Assembly (NCBI GenBank): GCA_016717335.1 | Contig: JADKFS010000006.1 | Coordinates: 1-64,000 of the forward strand | Length of the DNA: 64,000 bases | Reading direction: 5' to 3' | Source: Candidatus Ribeiella danica | Lineage (GTDB): Bacteria; Chloroflexota; Chloroflexia; Chloroflexales; Roseiflexaceae | Shown: piece after piece, positions 8,112 through 15,901 of the stretch | Position numbering within the stretch: the stretch's first letter is position 1 | Layout: each line of letters opens with the position of its first letter | Program-made: the position numbers and the translations under genes | The notes under the pieces: model-generated | Databases searched by the model: none | The model's input: the letters and a program-made list of their open reading frames with translations, nothing else | What the model was told of the DNA's origin: nothing

Positions 8112-9104
8112 TCAGTCTTGCCAGTAGCTGACGAGCTGACCCTGCGCATTGTACAAGGCCCCGTCATCCCTATCGCCGTTTGCCCAGATATTCCCGGTTG
8201 GCCCATCGAATACCTTCTGCTCGCCAGGGGCAAGCGGGCCGCCGACCGGGTGCTCCTGGTTGCCCTTGATGCTGCACATATGCCAGCCGTCGAGTGCGAT
8301 CGGCTCGGGGCTCACGTTCTTGAGCGTGACCGTCTCGGCGCGCTTGTCGATAGCGACAATCTGCACCGGATAGTTGGGCGCGGCGTCGGGGTTGGGATCG
8401 GGCTGGCAGGCGTTGAACGTTGGGGCGGGCAGCGGCTTCGGGCCCGGCTGCACGGGCGGTGCGGCATTATCGCGGATCTCGTTGCCGAGGAGTCCAAGCA
8501 GGACGTTGTAGGGCGGCGCATTCTCGGGGTGGAGCTCGAAGCGTCCCCGCTCGAACCACTGCACCTGATACTCCGTGCCCTGGATCTGCTCGGGCTGGAG
8601 CTCGCTGAGCGGCAGCCCGAACAGGGCGAGGTTCTCAGCCTCGCTCTTGCCCTTCTTGCCATCGAACTCCAGGCCGCTGGCGCGCCACGCCGCCAAGACG
8701 GCGCCGCAGACGAGGTGCTGGGTCTCGGGGAAGAAGCGGCAGCCGGGCTGCGGCTGGCTTTTCGGAAAGGTGAAGGGGTCGCGGCCTTGCTGGGCCAGCC
8801 GAGCGGCGCCGAGCCGGCCGAGCAGCACATCATAGGGCGGCCGGTTCTCGGGGTGGAGCTCCAGCCGATTGCGCTCGAAGAGCTGCACCTGGTAGGGCTT
8901 GCCCTCAATCAGCTCCTCGTGCTGCGCGTTTGTCGGATAGCCAAACACCGCCAGCCCATTGTTCTGCTCCCAGAACTGGCGGATGCGGCCGGTGATACAC
9001 TGGCCGGTCTCAGAGAAACAGCGTTGGTCGGTCTGGGCCGTCACGGTGAGCGGAGCGATGGTCAGGAGCAGGCCAATCAGGAGCAGCCAGGGTGCGCGAC
9101 GCAT
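8112..9104 (-). CDS. Secreted lamin-tail-domain protein
   Basis: About 330 residues. The signal peptide is MRRAPWLLLIGLLLTIAP...TAQT, and the start at 9104 fits AGGAGGGAATGT upstream. Two repeats follow, each with a CF/FFPET..C cysteine motif, an FW or AW, then VFGYP or LFGLP, VQLFER or VQWFER, and LHPEN.PPY.VLLG.LG (residues ~20-95 and ~110-205). This tandem module is common in secreted Chloroflexota proteins but has no known role. The C-terminal ~100 residues form a lamin-tail (LTD) beta-sandwich with VTLKNVSPEPIALDGWHM. It is probably extracellular or envelope-attached. Confidence 0.75.
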   Translation of the reverse strand: MRRAPWLLLIGLLLTIAPLTVTAQTDQRCFSETGQCITGRIRQFWEQNNGLAVFGYPTNAQHEELIEGKPYQVQLFERNRLELHPENRPPYDVLLGRLGAARLAQQGRDPFTFPKSQPQPGCRFFPETQHLVCGAVLAAWRASGLEFDGKKGKSEAENLALFGLPLSELQPEQIQGTEYQVQWFERGRFELHPENAPPYNVLLGLLGNEIRDNAAPPVQPGPKPLPAPTFNACQPDPNPDAAPNYPVQIVAIDKRAETVTLKNVSPEPIALDGWHMCSIKGNQEHPVGGPLAPGEQKVFDGPTGNIWANGDRDDGALYNAQGQLVSYWQD

Positions 9105-9261
9105 ACATTCCCTCCTTCGTTCTACGACGTTCGGTGTCACATTGGCGCGTGCGGTTCCACAGCGGGCGAGGGATTCGGCTACTAGAGAAACGTGCGAATC
9201 GGCGATTTTCGCACACCATGCCCGAACAAGGATGGAATCGGCCGGCGAGCGGAGGCGCTGC

Positions 9262-9565
9262 CATCCTATAATATCGCGCGAATCTGCCGATCAAGCGCGG
9301 CCAGCGTGTCGAGATGATTGTGTTGCCCTGCCGCCTGCCACCGGCGAGCGCCCGCCACTCACTGCGGCCGGCCTGCTGTCCTCCGGTCTGGTTGGCCGCT
9401 GGGAAGGGCGCGAGGACATCGCCGATAGCTCGGCGTTCGCCCGCCAGCTGCGCGACCAGGCGCAGCACCGCAATCGCTCGTAGCCGCTGCTGCTGCTCGA
9501 CACCGCTATCATGTTGGACGCTGCCATCAATGTGCAACCAGGAATGTGGTATGGTACAATCAAAC
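9262..9565 (+). pseudogene. Broken antitoxin/VapC start (copy of 28720 locus)
   Basis: Bases from about 9275 match the antitoxin gene at 28720, from its PIKRGQRVEMIV part to its end (RQLRDQAQHRNRS, stop at 9483). About 50 N-terminal codons are missing and the middle has a short out-of-frame change. After the stop comes PLLLLDTAIMLDA, the first strand of a PIN-domain (VapC-like) toxin, which then runs into unrelated sequence. So both members of this pair are dead here. Confidence 0.55.
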
Positions 9566-9617
9566 AATCTGGTCTTGCGACAACGCCATCACGATCTGGC
9601 ACGCTTGGGAAATGAAT

Positions 9618-9845
9618 ATGGACAAATCCTACCGCGCTATCATTACCATTAATCCGAACATCCGAAGCGGCAAACCAACTATTCGGGGACTCCGCTACAC
9701 GGTCTATGATATCTTGTCCTATCTTGCCGCTGGCATGTCGGTCGCAGAAATCCTTGATGATTTTCCCGATTTGACTGCGGAAGATATTCAGGCGTGCCTG
9801 AGCTTTGCTGCGGACCGCGACCATCAAATCCTTGTGGCAGCATGA
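9618..9845 (+). CDS. DUF433 antitoxin
   Basis: About 75 residues: DKSYRAIITINPNIRSGKPT, then RYTVYDILSYLAAGMSVAEI and FPDLTAEDIQACLSFAADRD. This is the DUF433 winged-helix family, known as a VapB-like antitoxin partner of DUF5615 PIN-like toxins. ATG at 9618 has GGGA at proper spacing; the in-frame ATG at 9612 is too close to it. Its stop overlaps the next ATG (ATGA), so translation is coupled. Such antitoxins usually repress their own promoter. Confidence 0.8.
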   Translation: MDKSYRAIITINPNIRSGKPTIRGLRYTVYDILSYLAAGMSVAEILDDFPDLTAEDIQACLSFAADRDHQILVAA

Positions 9846-10189
9846 AACTGCTCTTTGATCATCATCTATCCCGCAAGCTCGTCGGACGACTTGAAGATCT
9901 GTTCCCAGGTTCAAGCCATGTCGTTTTCCACGGTCTTTCAGATGCCGAGGATCGTGAGATTTGGGCTTTTGCAGGACAAGAAGGCTATGCAATCGTCACG
10001 AAAGACTCCGATTTCAATGATCTGAGCGCCCTGCGCGGAGCGCCGCCAAAGGTCATTTGGATTCGTATTGGGAATTGCACGACGGCAGAAGTGGCAATTC
10101 TGCTTCGGCGACACGCACCCGCAATCACACACTTCCTCGCACACGCAACCGAGCGTGTTCTCGAAATTATTCCCTTGACAACAATATAG
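9842..10189 (+). CDS. DUF5615 PIN-like toxin
   Basis: 115 residues: MKLLFDHHLSRKLVGRLEDL, then VVFHGLSDAEDREIWAFAGQ, GYAIVTKDSDFNDL and PPKVIWIRIGNCTT. Conserved acidic residues of the PIN/Mut7-C fold are present (the D of LFDHHLS, D.EIW, TKDSDF). Known relatives are RNases of type II toxin-antitoxin modules. Complete and in frame, unlike its copy at 29129. It overlaps the DUF433 gene by four bases. Confidence 0.8.
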   Translation: MKLLFDHHLSRKLVGRLEDLFPGSSHVVFHGLSDAEDREIWAFAGQEGYAIVTKDSDFNDLSALRGAPPKVIWIRIGNCTTAEVAILLRRHAPAITHFLAHATERVLEIIPLTTI

Positions 10190-10548
10190 TCGTATCTGTT
10201 ATACTCCGCACGGGTTAAAGCTAGACGTTTGTTGAAAGGGCGCTTTACCGCATCACTGCACGGAAAAGCTGCACTACAGGAACGCCCAAGAATGAGCCGT
10301 GCAGAGTATACATAAAGCCTCATTGGCGTGCGCAGCGGTGGCGGTGCGCTCGGCGCGACGCAGGCCGACCATCATCTAACCCCCCTCGTTGGCGATCGAG
10401 GCGCTCTCGGGCGGCAGCGGGGAAGACGAGGAGGGCAAGGAAGACGATGACGAGGATGGCGTGCAGGCTTCTTTGGTGGGGATTTCGGGACCTGATCGTC
10501 CTGTCCGTTCACATTCTTGATGAACGTCTGCCTCATCTTATACATCGC
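10190..10548. other. Intergenic region with an imperfect inverted repeat
   Basis: TTATACTCCGCACGG (about 10198-10212) recurs inverted as CCGTGCAGAGTATAC (about 10297-10311), enclosing 85 bp. The rest, including a purine-rich stretch near 10420-10450, holds no gene I can support. It separates the toxin-antitoxin pair from the convergent mcrC gene. Confidence 0.35.
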
Positions 10549-11766
10549 TCAGGGGTAAAGGGCTCGGGAATAGCTGAACAACACCTGATCGAGAAAGCTG
10601 GCGCCAGCATTTTCGAGATCGTCGCCAAGCGCGAAGGTGACGCTGCGCACTCGAACATCGCCGATGATGGCGTCGAGAGGTCGCGCGGGTGCTTGTGGAT
10701 ACGCCAGGAGCGAGTCACGGCAGTGCTTGGCCTGCGCGTAGGCGACCACCTGCGCAACATCGGCGGTGGCCGGCATGTCGACGCGCTTGTACTTGGTGTC
10801 GAGCACACAGAGGGCCGCGCCGCTCCGTGAATCACTGAGAACGACATCGATCGCAAATGCCAGGCCGCTGGAGGGATCGATCTCATAGCGCTCCTGGGCG
10901 GCGAGCGTGATGTTGGATGGCAGATGTGCGCGCAGCCAGGCGACAACAAACTGCTCGTAGAGCCGCGCCATATCGACCAGGAAGGGCAGCATTGTGTGCT
11001 CGCCGGCTTCGTAGTGCGGCCCACTGTGCTCCAGGAAGAAGCGGCACAGGGCGTGCAGCGGCGCGTAGTCGGCGTTGAGGCGGTGGTATCGACGGCCAAC
11101 GCAGTCGCCGGCACGAACTGGTGTTAGCGTGACGGTGCTCTGGAGCTGGCGATAGGCGCGGCGCACGCTCGCCCGCGTGCGCTCGGTGCAGAGGCCGCTG
11201 CGCGTGATGGTGAACAGCGCCCAGGCCAGGATCTGGTTGTCGTCAATATCGACCGTATGCTCGTGGTAGGTGCACTCGGGTTGCACATCCCACGGCCGCC
11301 GGGCCAATCGCACGACGTCAACGGCGCCAGCGATGTACGGCAGCTGTTCAGTGCGTGCCACGTAGTCGCGGTACATTCCGTCGCGGGCGCGATCGAGGAT
11401 CTTGCGTGCGAGGATGCCGGCAAGCCGCTCGTACAGCTCCTCGAGTGATTGACAATCGAACTGGTCATCGAGCAGCCGGAAGCTGCGCAGGTCGTAGGCG
11501 TACTCTAGCATCCGAAACAGGTCATGGAGCGGCACTTTGGGATGCAGGGCGATCCCAAGGTGTGGCTCCAGCGGAATATAGCCCACCCATCCTGTCGATG
11601 TCAGCCGCCACTGGCCGCCGGTGATCGGCGAGGGAAACTCGACGCGCACCTGGTCTGCGTAGTGGCGCCAGAGCAGCGTTCCTGCCGCGTCAGACAAGCG
11701 CTCGCGCGACACGAGGCGCGGAACGTACTCCTGCAAGGTCAGGGCGGTGGCGGGCGTCGCGCTCAC
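10549..11766 (-). CDS. mcrC: McrC family restriction endonuclease subunit
   Basis: 405 residues. The N-terminal region carries LRSFRLLDDQFDCQSLEELY, ARDGMYRDYVARTEQLPYIA and the conserved DVVRLARRPWDVQPECTYHE followed by DNQILAWALFTI, all typical of McrC (PF10117). Near residues 303-326 FAIDVVL and VLDTKYK form the PD-(D/E)XK nuclease site. McrC is the nuclease partner of the McrB motor in modification-dependent (type IV) restriction. The start overlaps the mcrB stop by ATGA, so both are co-translated. It appears intact and is the last gene of the seven-gene minus-strand cluster. Confidence 0.9.
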   Translation of the reverse strand: MSATPATALTLQEYVPRLVSRERLSDAAGTLLWRHYADQVRVEFPSPITGGQWRLTSTGWVGYIPLEPHLGIALHPKVPLHDLFRMLEYAYDLRSFRLLDDQFDCQSLEELYERLAGILARKILDRARDGMYRDYVARTEQLPYIAGAVDVVRLARRPWDVQPECTYHEHTVDIDDNQILAWALFTITRSGLCTERTRASVRRAYRQLQSTVTLTPVRAGDCVGRRYHRLNADYAPLHALCRFFLEHSGPHYEAGEHTMLPFLVDMARLYEQFVVAWLRAHLPSNITLAAQERYEIDPSSGLAFAIDVVLSDSRSGAALCVLDTKYKRVDMPATADVAQVVAYAQAKHCRDSLLAYPQAPARPLDAIIGDVRVRSVTFALGDDLENAGASFLDQVLFSYSRALYP

Positions 11767-13961
11767 AACTGCACCCGCGCGCGCACGCTCTCCCAGCGAA
11801 ACTCGCTGACCGTCTTGGCTTGATCGAAGAAGTACTCTTCGAGGTATGGTTCGATCTCCATACGCCAGATGTCTTCGATCTGTTCGGCCAGGTCCGTGCG
11901 CAGGAAGAAGCTGGTGCCGATCGCATAGTGCGGGTCGTCGATCTTCTGATTGACCCGTTCGAGCAGCGCAATCAGGCCGTCGACGTTGAACTGGGTAGCC
12001 GTATGGTAGCGTCGCAGCAGATCATAGTTGGGCATGAGCGGCAGAAATGCGAAGCGCCGGCGCATCGCATGATCGACCAGGGCGATTGAGCGGTCGGCGG
12101 TGTTCATGGTGCCGATGATGCGAACATTCGCTGGGATGAAGAGCTGGCCGCCGCTTGCCAGCGGCAGCGCCTGGTCGCGATACTCCAGCAGGTACATCAG
12201 CTCGCCGAAGACGCGCGCGAGATTGGCGCGGTTGATCTCGTCGATGATCAGCACGCAGGTATCCTTGGTGGCCTTGGCGCGATCGCAGAAGGCCACGAAG
12301 CGGCCAGGAAGCAAGGGGTAGCTGAGGCGACCGTCTGGCGCTGATTGTGGGCGAATGCCCTGGATGAAGTCCTCGTACGCATAGGCAGGATGGAACTGCA
12401 CGAGCTCGACAAAGCCGTCGCCCCCGCTCACGAGATGCCGGGCCAGGTGCTGGGCGACGAAGGTTTTGCCGGTGCCAGGTGGACCATACAGCACGACCTG
12501 GCCCTTGCGGTTCAGCGCACGCAGCCAGCGCGTCAGCTCAACCGTGTCGATGCCAAGGTCAGCGCCACACTGCGGGAGAGAATACACGGGATTCTGCCGT
12601 GTCGGCGGAGCCGCTGGCGGAACCTCCTCAAGAAGGGCTTGCAGCGCTTCCCATTCATTGTTGGTCAGGCTGAAATTGGTGCCATTGGGCATGCGCAAGA
12701 TCATCATATGCTGCAGCACCGGATGAGCTTGGAGTGTTGGCTTTCGGATCGGCTCTGCGAGAATGGACGTGTAGCGGAATGGGACGCGCCAAACAGTTGT
12801 TGCTCCTTGTGGGTTTGGTGTGATCCATTCCGGAATCTCATCCGGTGGATAGGTATGCTCGAATGGGGCAGCAGTCAGCTCGCCAAGGGCATAAATACCC
12901 GCCTTCGCTCCGGCCAGCCACAGGACAATGGGATCGCCAATGCGCATGTCCTCGCGGAAGCGCGTTACGGTCCATTCGTCAGTGTCATTCACGGTCGCGC
13001 TCGTCAGGCGCTCGGCGAGATCGTAGTAGCTTGGGTTGGCCTGGAATAGCCAGACACGGCCGGCAGTATCACGGAGGGTCTCGATCGCAAAGCCCAATTG
13101 GACGAGGCGGCGCCGTGCATGGCTACTGCTGAATTGTGCGGCGCCCGAGGCGATACGCACAAGCTCCTTCACCGGATAGAGCCGGTCGTTTCGGCGCACG
13201 ACATAGCGGTAGGTCGGGTCGTGTTCCCAGTGCTTCCAGTAGCTCGTATCGCGGCGCTCCCGATCGAACACGTCGAACGCCGCCTCAACGGATGCACGAT
13301 CGATGCGCGCCAGGGCGCTCTGCTGCGGCGCGTCAACTTCGCCGTACGCGGGGTCCGGCAGGGCGCGCCCGGTGAGCTCACGGACGTAGTCGACGACGGC
13401 AGGTACATGCGCGTCGCTGACCTGCGCGCGCAGGCGCGTCGTCTGCTGGGCGCATGTTGTGGCAAACTGCGCTGCGGCGTCATGCAGCAGCGGCAGCACC
13501 TCGTCGAGCTCGTGGCAGCGGATGTACCCGCCCATGGCGGTCGGAACGCTCTTGTAATACGGGTTGGCCCACTTGTGCAGCTGCTGCAGCCGTGGCAGGG
13601 CTGCGGGGTCGAGCGCCGCGGTGTCAACCGCCAGCCAGAGGTAGTTCTTGCCGATTTCGGCGACAACGTACATGCCCACATTCAAGCGCACGTGCCGCTG
13701 GTTGCCAACCGTCGTTGCCCAGCGATTTGGCCCGATCTGGTGGGCGAGCAGGATCGTGTCGGCTAACACCTCTGCCACGCGCCTACGACAAGCAAGATCG
13801 GGCAAGATGCGCTCGAACAGCGCCTGGATTGTTGGGGCGTCGGCGCTGATGGTCGCTGTGTCGACGCTATCTAGAACAGTCGTGCCTTCCGGACCAGCCG
13901 CGTGGCTCTGTGTATCGTCCACGCGTAGACTGGCATCATCACCCATCGTCGGCGTCCCCAA
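11763..13961 (-). CDS. mcrB: EVE-domain McrB-type AAA+ GTPase
   Basis: 732 residues. Residues ~1-310 are an unassigned region with VGMYVVAEIGKNYLWLAVDT. Residues ~323-440 form an EVE domain (DEWTVTRFREDMRIGDPIVL, YALGELTAAP), a PUA-like fold that binds modified bases. The AAA+ motor follows: Walker A GPPGTGKT (~490), Walker B VLIIDEINRANLARVFGELM (~567) and the McrB signature GTMNTADRSIALVDHAMRRR (~615). So the specificity domain is fused to the motor. It would recognise modified DNA and drive McrC. It overlaps mrr upstream (about 23 bp) and mcrC downstream (4 bp). Confidence 0.9.
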   Translation of the reverse strand: MGTPTMGDDASLRVDDTQSHAAGPEGTTVLDSVDTATISADAPTIQALFERILPDLACRRRVAEVLADTILLAHQIGPNRWATTVGNQRHVRLNVGMYVVAEIGKNYLWLAVDTAALDPAALPRLQQLHKWANPYYKSVPTAMGGYIRCHELDEVLPLLHDAAAQFATTCAQQTTRLRAQVSDAHVPAVVDYVRELTGRALPDPAYGEVDAPQQSALARIDRASVEAAFDVFDRERRDTSYWKHWEHDPTYRYVVRRNDRLYPVKELVRIASGAAQFSSSHARRRLVQLGFAIETLRDTAGRVWLFQANPSYYDLAERLTSATVNDTDEWTVTRFREDMRIGDPIVLWLAGAKAGIYALGELTAAPFEHTYPPDEIPEWITPNPQGATTVWRVPFRYTSILAEPIRKPTLQAHPVLQHMMILRMPNGTNFSLTNNEWEALQALLEEVPPAAPPTRQNPVYSLPQCGADLGIDTVELTRWLRALNRKGQVVLYGPPGTGKTFVAQHLARHLVSGGDGFVELVQFHPAYAYEDFIQGIRPQSAPDGRLSYPLLPGRFVAFCDRAKATKDTCVLIIDEINRANLARVFGELMYLLEYRDQALPLASGGQLFIPANVRIIGTMNTADRSIALVDHAMRRRFAFLPLMPNYDLLRRYHTATQFNVDGLIALLERVNQKIDDPHYAIGTSFFLRTDLAEQIEDIWRMEIEPYLEEYFFDQAKTVSEFRWESVRARVQL

Positions 13962-15003
13962 TCGCTATCAAATCGTGCTTTGTCCGGCGCACGCCAATAT
14001 CGTGTTCGATGAGCAGCGTCACAAGCTGCTCGCCGTGCATCAGCGCCACCGGCGTCGCGTCGGAGCGCGCCGCCTCTGCGCGAGCACCGGCACTAAAGTC
14101 GCTGGTGGTGATGATCAAGCCTTGCTCGTGTGCGCCGAGGCTGCCGCGCACCTGCTGGACGGTCGGCGCCTGGACGTTTTTCTTCCAGCGTTTGACCTGG
14201 ACAGCCAGGCGGGTGCGGATGACGTCGCCGACCACCAAGGTGCCGCGCACATCGATGCCGCCGTCGCCGCTGCTAACAGTGACCTCCACTGCGTCGAAGC
14301 CGATCGTCGTGAGCAGCCGGCCGATTAGCGCCTCGAACTCGGCTGGGCGCATGGTGTGCAGGCGCGTGTGCAGCTGCGCGCGAGTCGCGCGGTTGTGCTG
14401 ATCGATCAGCGCCGCGAGGCCGCGATCCTGGCCGGACCACTTCGCCAGACCAACCATGCCTTTGCCGTGTTTGGTGAACCGCGGCTGCTCGCTGCGCTTG
14501 GTCAGCTTGTCGATCTCGGTCAAGATGACAGCATACATGGTTGCGGCGGGGGTCTGGCCAGCGGTGGCAATCAGGCCGAGGTCGAGCGCGCGCTTCGTGA
14601 TTTCCTGGTAGTGCATTGGCTGCTGGTGGGCGAACTTCTCCAGCACACGCTCGGCCGCATCCACGAACGAGAGCGGTTGCGCTGCTGTGCGTAGCGGCGG
14701 CGTACTCGGCGATACCATCGTAGGTTTCGGCACAGCAGTGTCATTAGGGGGTGGTACGGATGGGGGGATGCCGTTACCATTCGTGGTGAAGGTGCTCCGG
14801 CCGACGCGCTGGAAGCGTGACCCGGCGCCGTTCGCCTTGATGTCGACTGCGATCCGCGCGTCGACGGTCGCACCGGGCGTCTTGCCGGCGCTTTTCCAGA
14901 GGCCCTGATCGAGCATGCGCCTGGCAATCTCGGCGGAGTGCAACGGCGCGCCGGCGTCGGCGAGGATCTGGTAGGCGGCGTCGAGTGAGTTCATAGAGTT
15001 CAT
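13939..15003 (-). CDS. mrr: Mrr-type restriction endonuclease with HARE-HTH domains
   Basis: 354 residues. Two N-terminal HARE-HTH-like modules are present: DAAYQILADAGAPLHSAEIA (residues ~8-75) and AAERVLEKFAHQQPMHYQEI (~115-195). The C-terminal Mrr catalytic domain starts MRPAEFEALIGRLLTTIGFD and has SGDGGIDVRGTL (~243) and LAVQVKRWKKN (~262), the D...QxK nuclease site, then GLIITTSDFSAGAR. Mrr enzymes cut modified DNA. A 7-bp hairpin covers its Shine-Dalgarno. It overlaps mcrB by 23 bp. Confidence 0.88.
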   Translation of the reverse strand: MNSMNSLDAAYQILADAGAPLHSAEIARRMLDQGLWKSAGKTPGATVDARIAVDIKANGAGSRFQRVGRSTFTTNGNGIPPSVPPPNDTAVPKPTMVSPSTPPLRTAAQPLSFVDAAERVLEKFAHQQPMHYQEITKRALDLGLIATAGQTPAATMYAVILTEIDKLTKRSEQPRFTKHGKGMVGLAKWSGQDRGLAALIDQHNRATRAQLHTRLHTMRPAEFEALIGRLLTTIGFDAVEVTVSSGDGGIDVRGTLVVGDVIRTRLAVQVKRWKKNVQAPTVQQVRGSLGAHEQGLIITTSDFSAGARAEAARSDATPVALMHGEQLVTLLIEHDIGVRRTKHDLIAIGDADDG

Positions 15004-15019
15004 CGTCCTTTCAGGACGA
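15001..15019 (-). promoter_or_regulatory. Hairpin enclosing the mrr ribosome binding site
   Basis: On the minus strand TCGTCCT-GAA-AGGACGA forms a perfect 7-bp stem with a 3-base loop. The right arm is the AGGA Shine-Dalgarno and includes the A of the ATG start at 15003. Folded, it would hide the start. This suggests translational control, for example opening by upstream ribosomes or by a protein. Confidence 0.55.
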
Positions 15020-15061
15020 GATTAAGCCTTTCGCGCCGATTTGCACTGGTTTCTCATAGGA

Positions 15062-15901
15062 CTACAGTTTACGCGCGAGAAAGTCGGCGGCACACCAGCC
15101 CTCGCCGGAAGCGCCCTTAACTTTCCACCAAGTGCGGCCATCGGCCTGCTTCGGCCCCTCGATGATTTGCACGCTGCTGCCCTCGGCAAACTTGATGAGG
15201 ATGGCACCTTCACGACTGGGGATATCGCGCACGCGGAGGCCCTGGCCACCGGTATTGACCACGCGAACTATATCGCCGACTTGTAGCACTTCGCCTGGCA
15301 CGGCCACACTTGCTGGCGCAGTGGCGGATGGAGCGGCTGGCGCAGCGTTACCAATCTCATCAACCAGCACAACAATCGGCGTTGGCGGCACATCGCCGAC
15401 CCATTCGACACCGGGCACGCGTACAGGCGTGCGCTTGCCGGTCGCAGCAAAGCTGACTGCGGCCGGCGCCTCGATCGCGGTGGTACCCAGACTACCAAAG
15501 CCATCTGCGACCCAGGTGAGGATGCTGCCCGCGCTGCTCATTACGTGGCCGATACCAGTCTGTCCCGAGGGCACTAACCACGCAACGAGTACGATTGCCA
15601 GCACATACAGGATTCCCAAACGGATGAGCAGGCGCTTGATGCCCATGTGCAGCAGCACCCGCAGCAGCGCTCGTGCGCCGACGAATAGCAGGGCCAGTGT
15701 CGCCAGCAGGAGCGTCCAGCCGGCCAGCTTAAGCGGCATTGTCCAGCGGATAGTCGAGAGCATGAGCGCGTAGGATACCCACGCGAGTGCAAGCGCCAGC
15801 ACGCCGCCGATCAGGGTGCGCCAGCGCGTCGCCGGTTTGCCGCGGCCCGACCAGAGCATTTGCGACCACGTGGGCGAGATGGTAACTGCACCCTCGTTCA
15901 T
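15062..15901 (-). CDS. Membrane protein with C-terminal bacterial SH3 domain
   Basis: 279 residues from ATG 15901 (GAGGAATGTGT upstream; ATGA overlap with the previous gene). Residues ~30-110 contain three hydrophobic segments: RTLIGGVLALALAWVSYALM, KLAGWTLLLATLALLFVGAR and ILYVLAIVLVAWLV. An Ala/Pro/Val linker follows, then an SH3b domain (~205-279) with GGQGLRVRDIPSREGAILIK and WWKVKGASGEGWCAADFL. SH3b domains usually bind peptidoglycan or peptides outside the cell. It pairs with the secreted hydrolase gene upstream. Its role within a restriction cluster is unknown. Confidence 0.75.
   Translation of the reverse strand: MNEGAVTISPTWSQMLWSGRGKPATRWRTLIGGVLALALAWVSYALMLSTIRWTMPLKLAGWTLLLATLALLFVGARALLRVLLHMGIKRLLIRLGILYVLAIVLVAWLVPSGQTGIGHVMSSAGSILTWVADGFGSLGTTAIEAPAAVSFAATGKRTPVRVPGVEWVGDVPPTPIVVLVDEIGNAAPAAPSATAPASVAVPGEVLQVGDIVRVVNTGGQGLRVRDIPSREGAILIKFAEGSSVQIIEGPKQADGRTWWKVKGASGEGWCAADFLARKL

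Noticed and set aside
8097..9185. Plus-strand ORF of 362 codons
   Set aside because: Opposite the lamin-tail gene, which has a signal peptide and repeats; the plus frame has none.
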